From positions 10,262,501 to 10,326,500 of the forward strand of contig CM034131.1 of NCBI GenBank assembly GCA_019914995.1: DNA of 64,000 bases, in the 5' to 3' direction. The DNA comes from Acanthochlamys bracteata (Eukaryota > Streptophyta > Magnoliopsida > Pandanales > Velloziaceae). The notes under the pieces were generated by a model, which searched no databases, had not been told where the DNA came from, and saw only the letters and a list, made by a program, of their open reading frames with translations. Shown piece after piece: positions 46,301-58,909 of this stretch. Position numbers and translations under genes: made by a program. Numbering within the stretch: position 1 is the stretch's first letter; each line of letters begins with the position of its first letter.

Positions 46301-48185
46301 GAGAACTTAACAAACCAATCAACTGTTTCGCAAGATAGACTTTCAAATTTTATAAATTGATTGTTCACAGAAATTCTGAGGAAAACCTGATTCTTAAGAT
46401 ATGGCTGAAGAGTCACGACAAAGTGGGATGGGTCAGTTGCTGGGGCACATAGTTTCGGATCAACAATACAAAATGCATGCAAAGCCATCACATAAGGTAG
46501 CGCTTGAACCTCTTCATCAACATCAATACCTTCCTCTACCTGAAAAAGACCAGATTATTGGACATAAACACTGAAGTTCTTCAAGTATGGACTTGAAAAG
46601 TTATTGGAATGAGATCCTAACCTGCAAGATTCTTTCCAAAAGATGCTTGCACATTAATTCACAACGCCTTCGTACTGACGCCAAAGATACAGCACTAATG
46701 CCACTTGCCTTGGCTGACTGAGGAAGAAAATCAAGTGCTAAGTTCCGCTTTATGACAATAACAAGGAGATGATGACTGGGTAATTTTCTTAACATATCAA
46801 CAATATCTTCTGTCTTTTTTGCAACATCAACTGGAACTGAACTGCCATCACCCACAAACTGTGTCCTGGTTCCAGGTGTTTCTTCAAACCAAAGTTCATA
46901 AAATGTTTTGCTTACTAAATCCTGAGAATCATAAGCACAGATATTCAACAAAAAAGAAAAACAGTTAAAACTGTTGTGAACAAGGTAGATATATAAATAT
47001 ACAAAGTCAGCAGTATAATCCATACAAATTAGGATTTGAGATCTAGTTTGCAGCTAGTTGGAAAAAAAGAGACTCCAAATGCACGCACTGCACTGAAGCA
47101 CTGGGCATGCAGCACCAAAATATCAGCAACATGGTACTTGCTCCTAGGGCACCATCTAAAGCATTTAATCTTAGAAGGAACTTGTCTTCCTGTCCTATTG
47201 GCTATTAACTTCATGAAAAGACTAAACTGTTGTTTGACCAATTGGTTTGGGTCAAGGAAAAGAATACCTTTGTTTAAGATCAGGAGAATTCCTTTACCGG
47301 GATTTTAATATAAGAGGGTAAAAAAAAATTAAGCCATGGAACAGGAACCCATACCACAAACAGAAGCAACAAAATTACATATATAGCAAATACAAGGTTT
47401 AGAAGCACGATTATACATAAGAAAGTTGAGCAATATGAGATAGTAGAACTTATCAAAAGAAAATCAACAAAAATACCTGTATGCTAGCTTCATCATCACT
47501 AACACGATTAATAATCTCCATAAAAGCCTTAGATGTTTCAGGGAAGTCGGAGTTAGATGCACACAAGTCTCTGATAATTTTGATTGAACGTTTTCGAACA
47601 CTAACCCCAGTGTCCTTTATTCGTTCAGCAACTTTTTCAAAATACTGCAACAGGAAATCTGATGATTTACATAATTCCTTGATCTAAAATAACAAAAGAG
47701 GGCTCATGCAAAATTTTAACTTGCCTTCAAACCAACATCAGGATGAGAGGCTATATGTCTCCCAACAAGTTCAAGAGCTGCCTCACGTACAGAAATTGCA
47801 GAGTCACAAAACCTTCCCTCAACAGCACTCTGGACACGTTTATCACACAATACCTCTGGATCAGCTTCCACTATACCACTAACCTGAACCAATAAAGAAG
47901 CATGCAGCTCGTTAGAAGAATATCCTGAAATAGTTCAGTAGTCTCAGACTAAAATTTATGAAAAAGGAAGAAAGAACCAGAAATTTGCCAAAGAATCATA
48001 CCGCACGCAAGGCTTTTGCCCGTAAGATTGATGAATTCTCTCTTAATGTTGCCTACAAAATGGATATGTCATTAAACTTGGAAAATAATATTCTCAAATT
48101 CTACAAAATGAAACATGTCACTTTGACTTCTTCCCATGTTAATCCATTATAAGATCATTTCCAAAGCAATATATGTTGTGAGAGC

Positions 48186-48227
<42 letters not shown>

Positions 48228-51200
48228 ACTCCCAAGATCATCATTCACCATGATAGTTGTGCTATAACAGGTCAAAATATAGACCTTTGTTAGCTGAGTA
48301 TGAGAAAGGTACATCAAATGTCCATATTTAGCAAGAAAGGGTTTTGCTTACTATATTAGTCAGCTAAAATCTAGAAAAATGTAGGACGTCAAAATCTTTC
48401 AACAAAAGAAAGAAGAATGTAAGATGTCAACGTCAAGCATTTCTAACTTAATACGTACTAGAAGAAGAGACAGAATCTTGTCAAATCCCCTACAGAAAGA
48501 AGTCTTTTGCCCCAAGGATAAGCATATCCTTCTCGCCCAATCACTGGGAATCAGCATACTACTACCAGTATCTCGTAAAATTATCTTCGATTGCAGTCTT
48601 GCCAGATAAAATATAGCCCTTTCTTCTGATTGAGAGCCATCCTTGTACCACGAACAGAGATAGAACCTACAATGAACCACAAAAACGTCATATCCACTAA
48701 TAGATATAAATATGTGTTCCAAGAACAGAAAAAAACAGACCAGCGAGTGTACAGATTTGTGTCTTCTTGTGAACCAGCTTCTTGCAGATAGATCAGAAGA
48801 ATCTGCTGCACGATTTCCCACCTAGCAGACAAATCCTTCTGACTTCCATTTCTTTTCTTTTCACCATCATCAAGGTTTTGTTTCTTGCACATTGATTTCA
48901 AAATACTGAGCTGCCTCCTAGAAACGCAGACATAACAATACCAATCACGGGGCAGCATTTCCTGTCCAGCAACTCTTAAGCAATCTGCATGAAAGCATCT
49001 CTGGCACATTCGACAAATAATACTTGCACCTTTGGCGTTGCGACAAACTGAGCACTCATTCCTATCAATGATGTTATTATCATCTTCAATAGCCAAATCT
49101 TGTAAAATCCATAGGTCATTTGTACCGGACACAACGGCGTCGCGCTTCAACCTTGAGGCAATTACTCCAAGAAGGTCAACAGCAACACAACGAGCACCTG
49201 TATCTTTAGACTTGAGCCCAGCATTCTGAAGGAGTAGCACACAAAGAACCTGCATGCAGCCTTCTAGTTAACAAACACAAAAGCCATGATGATAATGACG
49301 ATGCAATGATGAAACATGTAAGACATTTTTTAAGAGCAATCACCTCAAGTATAGAGGCAGAAGCAGGATACTCCGGTAAATTTAGAGTTGTCAGGAGATC
49401 CATCACCAGATTTTCCAAAAGAATTTTAAATTCAGACATGTCCTGGGACTTAGCAGCAGTAAATCGCTGAAGAACACCAGTCCAGAATAAACAACAGACC
49501 TCAGTTGCAGCTTCATGACATTTTAATGGGTAAATTGCCTCAACTGACACATCTAAAATTGGGTTCCAAGTCGCCGGTGCCTTGACAATATCAGAAGGAT
49601 TGGTGCTAGATTGAACAATGTGAATCAACAACGCTGTTATCATCTGAATTTGCTTTGGTTCCTCATCTTGTAAATGGTAAGACCTGAGAGCACGCTTGGA
49701 AGTTTGCAACTTAAAGAGGAGGTGAACTAACTCATCTACTACGAAACTCCTGTGCTGCCTGTATGAAGCAAAAATCTGCAGGAAAAAATATCAGACATAT
49801 TGACTGAGGAAATCACCAACAATGTTTCGTTCTAACAGCATCCAATGATTAGAAACTTACCCCAGAAATCAAATCAACCGACTTCAATTGCAAAAGGTTC
49901 ATGCTATCAGCCAAGAAAGTATCAAATGTTGTTCTTAGAAGTTGCAGAATGCAACTGTCTGATAGACGCTCTACCAAAAGGAGAATCTTTAGAAAAGCAA
50001 GAATGGAACAACATTTCTGAATAACTGAATTGACAGCTTCAGAAACTCTGGATGGAGAAACAGCAAAGTGTAGTAAGCAATCTATCACGAAATTCAGCCA
50101 CAGAACATCTAAAGAAGACAAAAAAGGTAAAGCAACAAGCAAACCTTATTCCTGCAGTCTTCTTAGCAGTCCTAACATTTCTCCTTCTTTTGCTTGCAGA
50201 ATTATTTTCAATATCATCAATCTCATCTTCATCACCTATATGATGTGAAAGGAAAGAGGAAGCAGAAGTTGAGGAAAACTGTAATGACTTTAGTGACCAT
50301 AAATTCATTCAAGAAATCCATGATTGTTACCCAAGAGAACAAATTGTAACGACCCTAATTCACCAAAAGCTGTAAAAACGATAAAGGTGCTTAAAATCAA
50401 TGCTCACTTCCATCTCTCCATTTATCTCAAAAGAAGTTATGCATACTATTAATAGCTTTTAAAATAAAGCATTAAATTTTAAGGACAGAGATCACCAACC
50501 CTAACGGAGACCCCATATACATGTCAATATACTTTATTCAAATATTAAGGCATTGACTAAGAATAGCAACATTGGTTAAAATACAAGGAAGATGCGTGAA
50601 CAAATTTAGGTAAACATCATATATAAATTAAATTTAGTCAAGCAGTATACCATCAAATGCGACATTTTCAGATGGTTTATATGGATTTGAATAAGATGGA
50701 TTGAAAGCAGCTATGCACATCATGATCTGTTGCCTTGATAGATCAATAATCCGTTCTATAATCTGAAAACATCGCAATAAATCAGTTTGAGCATCATAAC
50801 AAGTGATAAAACAAAGGTCAAATGTTCGCATACTTCTTCTTTATAAAGCTGCTTTGGCATGTCCTCATGGGCAATGATTGCGAGGGCAGCATGAGTGGAT
50901 TCCAATGCACATAACACTGATTGTGCAGGATCTGAATCAAGCTAAAACATGTGAATAAATTTGTGAGTGACATGTATAATTAATTAAACTTTAGCTACAT
51001 GTTAACGAAGCAGCAAAATAAGAAGTAATAAAAACAACAATGATAGATGCCCGCCCCAAGAAAAGAGAGAATATTGCAACAAATCACAAACTTATTATCA
51101 GGTAAATGTAAGATCGAGATATTCAGACAAAATTTCCAGAAATCTGCAGAATCATACAACTAATAAAAGCTCGTAGAGAGTAGGAGCAATTAACTAAAGA

Positions 51201-54200
51201 TACAAAGCTCTCATTGCAAAATATATGAATTAAAAAGAAAGAAAAAATTCTGGTGTGCTTTCAATAACTAATCAAACTCCCTTAAAAGAAATTATGTTCA
51301 AGTATACTATCACATACACGAAACAGTCACTTACATCTTCATCTGCATCAATGGACAAGCCAAGTCCAGCTTGAATCTGATGATCAAGAACATTGAGAAG
51401 CCTTGTGAGAGTATCTACTGGTATCAACTGCAAAATTTTCTTTCCACGGATGGATGCAATCTCATTTACAAGCATTTTAGCATCAGCAAGAGGAATAGAT
51501 GCCCCCTGTGTTTCATTTCGATCTTCATTCCTCCCACAGAACTCTTCTACCATCTCACAGAAGTTCCCAACAGTATCTAGAAAGAGTGCACTATCAAGTT
51601 GATGCAATCATGCATCAAAAATGAATTGGATCAGGAATAAAGACACCTACCATGATTCTCAGGAGCATCTCGCTTTGTTAGCAAAGCAATAGAATCACTA
51701 TCTCTCTTCTTATACTTCTGTTTTTTAAACCCAACAGACACTGCTGGTTCCTGCACATTTTTAGAAGTTTTCAGATGCAAGAGATAAGAGTAGAGGTAAA
51801 GGGTGTAAAAGATATGGAAGGGACAAATCACCACATATATGGCACTTCCACTCATAGACTGATTAACCATGTGGCCAGAATCACTGTGTCCATGACCAGA
51901 AAAGCTCACATTTTGATCAAAACGTTTCTTCTCTGATACAAAGTGATGAGAATTCTGCATCTGAAAAGCACCTGAGATACTTGATCATAAAAACAATATA
52001 AGCAAAGTATCAGCAATAAGTCCATATTAACATTACAACATGATTTTCATAGACATTTGCGAACATGAAATCTAAGAGGGTTCATTTTTAATGAGGAACC
52101 ATTTGCAGCAAATATAAGTTCTAAAGGCATTAGTCTATGACTGCATTTTCTTAACAATACAATGACCTGTGCTTGAAAAGCAAAAAAAAAAGAAAGAAAG
52201 TTCTAAAGTTCGAGCTTATAATACAAAAACTAACAAGAAAGGTACTTGAAAAGAAAAAAAAAAGTTCTAAAGTTCAAGCTTATAATACAGAAAAAAGTAA
52301 CAAGAAAAAGGAACAACAATTAAGCAAGTGTTGAGCAATTTAGTTCAATTATGATTCTTCATCATTTTACTACTTAATAGTCTAGATATCCATATCCCTA
52401 CTATTTATCATCTTCTTTTGTCAGTGAACTGGCCAACTGGCAGAATAATTAATGACGAAGACAACTAACCTGGTCCAACTAAGTAAGTATAAATTATACG
52501 CACTCATCCATAAGATTAAACCAATTAAGATGAGTCAGGAGACAACTTTAGTGAGTTTCTAGTACTGAAGCAGGTAGAACAAAGTTGTGAAAGAAAACTC
52601 AACCTTCTAGAGAAATTCCATTTGTCATTAACATTGCGATGAATTTCGCAGCCAGTGCAGAAAAACATGAGCATCACAAGAACAATACCCAAAAGGAGAT
52701 GGATAAGTAAATGGCAGTCCTTGTCTAAGTGACTAAAGGGGTATAAATTTGGATCCCTATAAAATGGCATGCATTAGAGGAACTTCTTGATGAATAAGAA
52801 ACACTGCTGAGGATGGCGACTTAAAGTCCTAAACTTGGTGGTGCATGCGTGTATATCTCGTCATCTCCATACACACGCATGAGAGCCCACATCCTTCAAG
52901 CGCACACACTTCCCTCCTCAAACACCTTTGTTGTTCTAGTTATTCTTCTTTGGGTTCTCCACGAATGTGCTAAAGTGCCTAAAGCCTCTCAGGAGAGCTC
53001 CGCAAAATGGAATGCATTTCAGCAAGGCGCACAGAAGTGTATTTAACATCTCAATAGGAGAGAACTTTGCAAGCACATAGCAACATGGAACTACCATTAG
53101 CAACTAAATTCTCAAAATGCGTCCACAAAACCTTAGATGAATGTTCTATTAAGCACTAAGCTAGGTCAGGATAGTTTGCAAGACAATCATACTTCACCAA
53201 TGTAACCAATAGGGACCAGATGACACAAATACTTCAAAGGTACATGTAAGTAAAACAATATCAAGGACTTACATAAAATCTACAGGGGCAAAAAGTATAT
53301 TAGAAAACCTTCACACTGACTCAGTAAAACAAATTATATGTAGTTTACCACTGTTAGAGCAATCAAATGCTTCGGCGTTGTACTTCAGCACTTCAGTGTA
53401 GAACCTCGAACGCTCTCCAGATTGATCAGCAGTAGGCCTAAACTCTTCCTTGAGATTACTTGCAAACAGAACACCATAGAACCAAAATTAGAAAATCAAA
53501 ACTCAGATATATAATTCAACTCAACTATGCACTATTATGTAGGACGTCCATTGTAGCCAAGTCTCACATGTGAAAACCAGAAGACTGCAACAAAATTAAA
53601 ACCCGAAAGACATGCTAATAATGGTAAGGAAGCTGATCAACTAACTATCAAAGTGAATGTTACAAAATGTTATCCAATTACTTAAGTGGTTTAGTAAGAT
53701 TATAGATGTAGTACATACTTCAGTAGGAAGAAGGGGCAGCTAAGCATCAAAGAGAAGTATACAAATCGAACAAAACTCTGAAACCTATGCAGGTTAAGTA
53801 TAGCACCTCTTTTTATCAAACTAAATTTCAAACAGAAACAAACTAAATCGGAAACGCATGTCAATTCAGTAACAAACAAGTAAAGCAAAAGCATCAAACT
53901 GAATCAGGAACAAATTGAACTCTTAAATGCAACAAACTGAAGCCAAGTATCAAAACGAGGGGTGATACTCACAGATAAGAGACATCACAATCTCTGAGCA
54001 AGTCGGCAACCATAGCAGCGGTCGCAAGAGACTCTGGCTGATCAACAATTCGCGGCAATCTTCCGACGTTGTCGCCGGAGAGCCGAATCTTCTGATCTGA
54101 ATCGCCGCAGCATAGTGGGAGAGACGGCAACGGGAGATGTGGAGCGATCTCTGTGTGTGAGGTATTGCTTAGCCGGCACCATGTCTCGAGGCCCTGGTTA

Positions 54201-54208
54201 GACGCCAT
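40328..54208 (-). CDS. SCC2: Cohesin loader SCC2 (Nipped-B family) with PHD finger
   Basis: 28 exons join without a frame break to 1749 residues: 54208-53973, 53458-53349, 51971-51832, 51750-51651, 51576-51335, 50941-50834, 50762-50651, 50235-50145, 50047-49861, 49775-49344, 49249-48741, 48666-48459, 48052-48002, 47883-47725, 47644-47477, 46921-46622, 46539-46387, 45647-45478, 44561-44453, 43333-43172, 43077-42973, 42903-42670, 42454-42321, 42252-41989, 41909-41615, 41071-40979, 40877-40755 and 40582-40328. A PHD finger (C652, C655, C665, C668, H673, C676, C691, C694) is the plant-specific addition to this HEAT-repeat protein. The HEAT core includes [19 protein letters not shown] and [20 protein letters not shown]. 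The tail is basic, then acidic ([12 protein letters not shown]). It loads cohesin onto chromosomes with SCC4 in the nucleus. The intron after exon 47883-47725 has a GC donor. The large introns contain no nested gene that I can support. Confidence 0.95.
48190..48226. repeat. (GA)n microsatellite in an SCC2 intron
   Basis: About eighteen AG units without interruption lie in the intron between the exons at 48666-48459 and 48052-48002. It is a simple repeat and is likely polymorphic in length. Confidence 0.9.
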
Positions 54209-55584
54209 AACTCTTCAAACAAAGGCGTCGATGTCACAGGCGAACATCTCCGTCGAAATCAGTGGCGGTTATTGAATCGGAGCTAAGGCTCCGGCGATCT
54301 CTACAAGACGAAGTAAAGCTAGAGAAAGAGGGGAAAAGAAATTTGAAGAACTTCGAATAGCCGGACGGTTGGGGGCGTCTTTATAGTTGGGTGAGAACGG
54401 CGAGGGAAATTTTATGATCAAAATACCCCTGAATCAGTGGAAAAATCAAAGAGAAGGGACTTCCATAGATTACAGTTCTAGTGCCGGACAAGCCGACAGT
54501 AATAGTAATCTTTTATTTAATTGTAATTGACAATAATGCCCCTGATGGAATTTTTAATTTTTGAATTTTTACCGCTTGCAATGATAGTGGCGGGATTATT
54601 TTATATTTTTAAACATAAAATTACACCGATCATCTCCGCGTAGAAGGTAAGTGCTTATTTACCAAAGCTTCAAATTTATTTTTAAAAAAATTTATTTTTA
54701 ACTTTTAATTCACTTTTTAACTAAAATAAACATAAATTTTAAATTAAATTTTTCTTACCAAAGAGTCACCTTCAAATTTTATATTTTGAATCAAAAATTT
54801 ATTTTAAATTTACTTTTAATATCAAAATAAACACGTCCTAAATACCACATAGTTAAAATTTTAAATTGTGGTATTAAAGATATTTTAATTACACAAAATG
54901 AGTTTCATAAAATTAAATTCATAAATATGACGTTAGGTAAGAAATTGAGTTCGAACTAGTAATTGAAATACGTAAGTAAAATTTAGAATATAATTTTAGT
55001 GAAAGTAAAATTCAGTACAAAAATAAAAATAAATTGAAATAATAATTAAAACACATGAAGTGATCCAAACTCAAAATATGAATAGAGAATTTAGAATTCG
55101 ATAGTAATGTGGTTTTTAGGAGTGCTTATGAAAATTATTTTTCGAAATTGAAGAATATTTTGTCCTATTTTAAAAAATATGTTCTAGCTTTTTATCTAAA
55201 ATAATAATAAAAATAAATAGTAATAAAAGCTGATGACGTAAAAATATTTTATATTTTTAAAGTTTTATAATAAATTCTGTATAGTATTATAAAAATTTTA
55301 TTAAGAAAACATAAAATAAAATTTTAAAAAAGTATTTTTTTGGAATGCTCATCCAAATGCACCCTAAAACATGTCTTAAGGAGATATTTAGATTCACTTA
55401 TCAAATATTTTTCATTCCAAAAAATAATTTATAATTTCTTAATAAATTTTATATCATACAATTTAATATATATAATTTTTTTGACAAAAAATATTAAAGT
55501 CGCATTTTAAAAAAAATTCACAATATTTTATTCTAAAAAAGCTTTTATCATATGCACTCCAACCCATCTCCTAAATGGGGTTCT

Positions 55585-55852
55585 ACATAGCGGATGCTTT
55601 GGCTATATTTGGGAAAGCTTTTTTCCGTCATCTTTTTATTTCACTATTCTCAATAAAGCTTATAGAATATTCTATAAATTTTTTAAAAAATTTTAATAGT
55701 ACAGAAAATTTTACGTTGTAAAATCTTTTTATTAGTTATTTTTATTATTTTTTTAAGTAAAAAAAATAAAATTTATTTTAAAAAAATTCTCAATATCTCT
55801 CATTTTCGAAAAACTTCTTTTCAATAAGCACTCCCAAATATCCTACATATGT
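55585..55852. repeat. AT-rich MITE-like repeat copy
   Basis: It opens GGCTATATTTGGGAAAGCTT and ends TTCAATAAGCACTCCCAAAT. The ends pair as inverted repeats (TTTGGGAAAGCTT with AAGCACTCCCAAA). The inside contains the shared TTTTTATTAGTTATTTTTAT run. Confidence 0.55.
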
Positions 55853-55979
55853 CAAATCCTCAAAATAATACATAAACCATATAATATTGGGCTTTTGAAT
55901 TTCGGTTTCCAAAATTTCTTGTTTTTTCAGGTTAAAGAAAAATAGTTATTTTAGTATCATGTTGAGGACCATAAAGGGT

Positions 55980-56215
55980 GCGTTTGGGATTGTATTTTTC
56001 AAACACTTTTTTAAAATTTTTTATTTTATGTTTTCAATACATATTTTATAAATATCTAAAAAATTTATCTACGTAGTGAGATCTTTTTATTTCATATTTT
56101 AATTATTTTTAAAATTAAAAAATATGTCTTATTTATCAAAAAAATAAAAAATAATTCTTATTTTAGAAAAAATTTATTTCATAAACACTCCCAAATACCT
56201 CAAAATTTGGAGCTT
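55980..56215. repeat. AT-rich MITE-like repeat copy, inverted
   Basis: It opens GTGCGTTTGGGATTGTATTT and ends CATAAACACTCCCAAATACC. The inside has TCAATACATATTTTATAAAT and CTACGTAGTGAGATCTTTTT, closely matching the copy at 30311-30568 in the same orientation. Confidence 0.65.
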
Positions 56216-56235
56216 AGAAAGCAAAATTACATTCA

Positions 56236-57799
56236 GAGGCCGTTTGGATAAACTTAAAAGTTTTAACTTTTTTAACTTTTAAAAAAAAAATAGCTGAAAT
56301 TTTTTTTAAAAAAAGGAGCTGTGTGTTTGGATAAATTTAACTTTTTTAAAAAAAAAGTTGAAAAAAGTGTTTGGTAAAAAAAACTGAAAAGTTAGAAAAT
56401 AATAGAAAAGACTAAAATATACTTTATAATATAATAGTTGATATATATATTAAATTTTGGAAATATAGTGTTATATATTTATTCATTTTTATTTATATTT
56501 TATTTCTAATACTACTATTATATTCATAAATATTTTGAAAATAGTACATATAATTTAAAAATTAATATTAGCTTATAAATATATTTTTTAAGTTAATATT
56601 AAAGATAAATACATGATTATTTATTTATATAATGATATTAATTATACTTAAAAAATAATATTAAATATTTTTGAATTAAATATTAGTTTGTAAATATATT
56701 TTTTAAATTAATTTTAAAGAAATAAATGTATTATTATTACTATGATACATATGGCAATGCATCTCTAATAAAAAAACCGAATGAGCACTTCAAACACTTT
56801 GCATGCACATCCGAGTCCCTATACTTCACATACGTACCTATAAAATTATAATAACTAACATTTACAACAACAACACTGGGCAATAACAAGAACACCAACA
56901 AACATAGCTAACTACACCTACAACAACACCGACTAGTCTCATCCAAAACCGAACTCAAAATCAAACTCAAAGAAACAATATCTCTAACAAGCATTTTATC
57001 GAACACCTTACATGCATCTTCAACATTCACACAACCAGCCACAACACAGCACCAGCCACAACAATTCAACACCATCATTCACCACCACTGTCACCACCAC
57101 AACAGTCACAAATAAATCCCAGCAGCCACACCCATAACAACCATCAACAATCATCCATAGCCAAACAACAACAAGATTACCGAAACCAACACTAACAAAT
57201 ACCCACAAATACCCACCATTTGCAGAACAATTTCACCTCTGCAGATGAGAGCATCTGGTAGGAGACGAAAGGCAACAAGACAACGAAGCCAAAATCCGAC
57301 AACAAATCGCAGCGGAGACAACAAAGACGGCGGTGATGAGAAATGAGTGGAGCTGTTCTTCGCGCTCGCGAGCTCGATTGGCGACGCACAGCAGCGGCAG
57401 AGTTATCAGTGGTGAAGAGAAGGAGGCGAGCAAACAAATATTGGCACCGGAGAATCGCCGGAATAAGAGATCGTCGGAGAAGAAAGAAGCCGAGCAGAGA
57501 AGAAAAATTCGAAGAATCAGGCCTGGGAAGAGAAATGAAAATTACCGGATGAAGAGCTAACGAAAATTATATATATATGTGTAATTATGTTAACTTATAA
57601 GGATCAATAATGGTATTTCCTATATACAGGCAAAAATGTCCCGTATGACCTTTTTAGAAAAGTTACGCTGAGTAATTTTTATTTTTTTAACTTATAAATT
57701 ACAAAAGTTACTTATAAGTTACCTACCCAAATACCATAAAACTACTGTTTGAAATTTTTTTCAACTTATAAGTTGAAAAAAGCCAATTCAAACGGGCTC
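56236..57799. mobile_element. Non-autonomous DNA transposon with captured non-transposon sequence
   Basis: The left end GAGGCCGTTTGGATAAACTT and the right end TTCAAACGGGCTC are inverted repeats. Both sides carry the same 3-base flank TCA, a possible target duplication. The outer 500 and 240 bases are AT-rich, with TTTGGATAAA and CAACTTATAAGTTGAAAAAA repeats near the ends. The centre (about 56756-57560) is much richer in GC. On the minus strand it holds an open stretch and a pentatricopeptide-like segment. No transposase is seen. A three-base target site fits PIF/Harbinger-type elements, but TCA is not their usual TTA/TAA, so the superfamily is tentative. Confidence 0.65.
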
Positions 57800-58037
57800 T
57801 CAACCGGAAAGTCTAATCGGGCCTTACTTGGCCCAGTCAAACTAGTTTGGATGTGTGTCATATATATTGATATATGAAATTATTTGTAATTAACAGAAAA
57901 TAAATTTTAGATACTGAGTTTACTGATTGAAATTGAAATATAAAAAAGAAAGCAAGCACTACAAGTTCATTTCATTGATTAAAACTTAAAATGACAGATA
58001 GCAAGAAATACCAAAATAATAAAATACGGAGGTATAT

Positions 58038-58846
58038 CTAGATCTGATTTCCTTCATACGTTACACCCCTTTGCCAATTAGCCGGAGCAATGGATTCCAT
58101 CACTACCGTCTTACCGTCGCTAGTCATGACTCTGAAAGACAAGCTCTGCCCTTCTAGCTTTTCATTAGTTTGCCAATTCTGACCCCAATTGCGGGTCATT
58201 TCAATCCAATTCGTTCTCGACCCTTTGATCCATAACCCGTGGACGTCGCCTGCACCGGCAACATTAGACACCAACACAAGCAGCCAAAAATTATTTCCAC
58301 CGAGAGTGAACCTGATTCCGCCCTGTTTAAAACAAGGCACTCTCCGGAACCTGACGGGTGCGATTCCAGCTCGAGGTGCTTTGACAATTTTAGAGAAGGC
58401 AACTAACGATAGATCAAAATGTTTGTAAGGTGGGTTGCACCAATACGGTGCTGCATTTGATGGTGGGCAAAAGTTGGTTGCCGTTACGAAGACGGAAGCT
58501 CCAGGGACACACCACTGTGCATCATCGGCGCAGACGAGCTGGTAACATGCTCCGCAAGTCAAGCCGTTGTTGAAGAGGACCGTGCTTAAGGCGGCGTTGT
58601 ACGGATCAATTTCGTTATGCTGGTAACCGCATGCTCCGCCTGCAAAACCATCTCAGATGGAATCATTGCCGTAACGAAAATGAAGAGAAAGCAATTTCAT
58701 TGCCGTGGAAAAGAAAATAACTGACCGTGCGATGTTTCGTCGCCGTAAAAAGTAACGTGGGCAGAATCCCATCCAGCATTCTGAGCTACGACAGCGCTCC
58801 ATGCAAAAAACAGAGCAAGCAAAGATGAAAACAAATTCACTCTCAT
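58038..58846 (-). CDS. Divergent alpha-expansin
   Basis: Two exons, 58846-58726 and 58639-58038, join in frame to 240 residues. A signal peptide (MRVNLFSSLLALFFAWSAVVA) is followed by NAGWDSAHVTFYGDETSHGG. The family 45-like domain has GACGYQHN, LFNNGLTCGACYQL, WCVPGASVFVTATNFCPP and the HFD motif (HFDLSLVAFSKI). The C-terminal carbohydrate-binding domain keeps SRTNWIEMTRNWGQNWQTN. Expansins loosen walls non-enzymatically at acid pH. Several residues depart from typical EXPA proteins (GACGYQHN for GACGYGN), and the loop before LSTVLFNNG is short. The second half is one exon where many EXPA genes have a further intron. It recalls the EXPA22-25 side group; the exact orthologue is unknown. Confidence 0.9.
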
Positions 58847-58891
58847 TTTTACTGCTACTGTGCTGTAAGGTAAAACCCTCGTGCGTTCATG

Positions 58892-58904
58892 AGTATAAAT
58901 AGTG
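58892..58904 (-). promoter_or_regulatory. TATA box of the expansin gene
   Basis: Minus-strand CACTATTTATACTC lies about 45-60 bases upstream of the start codon, giving a very short leader of roughly 20-30 bases. The role is inferred from motif and spacing. Confidence 0.55.
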
Positions 58905-58909
58905 AGAAA

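Larger units (their letters stand above)
54250..56235. other. SCC2 upstream region and repeat-rich intergenic DNA
   Basis: 54250-54420 is the SCC2 leader and promoter, with GA-rich sequence. From 54640 to 56215 there is a chain of AT-rich MITE-like stretches at about 54650-54838, 55115-55370, 55585-55852 and 55980-56215. No gene is seen. Confidence 0.5.

Noticed and set aside
50039-50308. Minus-strand frame running through the SCC2 exon at 50235-50145 into the next intron
   Set aside because: Extending the frame past 50145 gives a stop soon after. Splicing to the acceptor at 50047 gives [15 protein letters not shown], which continues the SCC2 protein.
52525-53046. Frames on both strands inside the long SCC2 intron
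   Set aside because: No protein-like conservation or splice partners. Exons on both sides join in phase without it.
57020-57560. Transposase candidate inside the transposon
   Set aside because: The frames on both strands are low-complexity (Val/Cys-rich or Arg/Lys-rich) and lack any catalytic motif.
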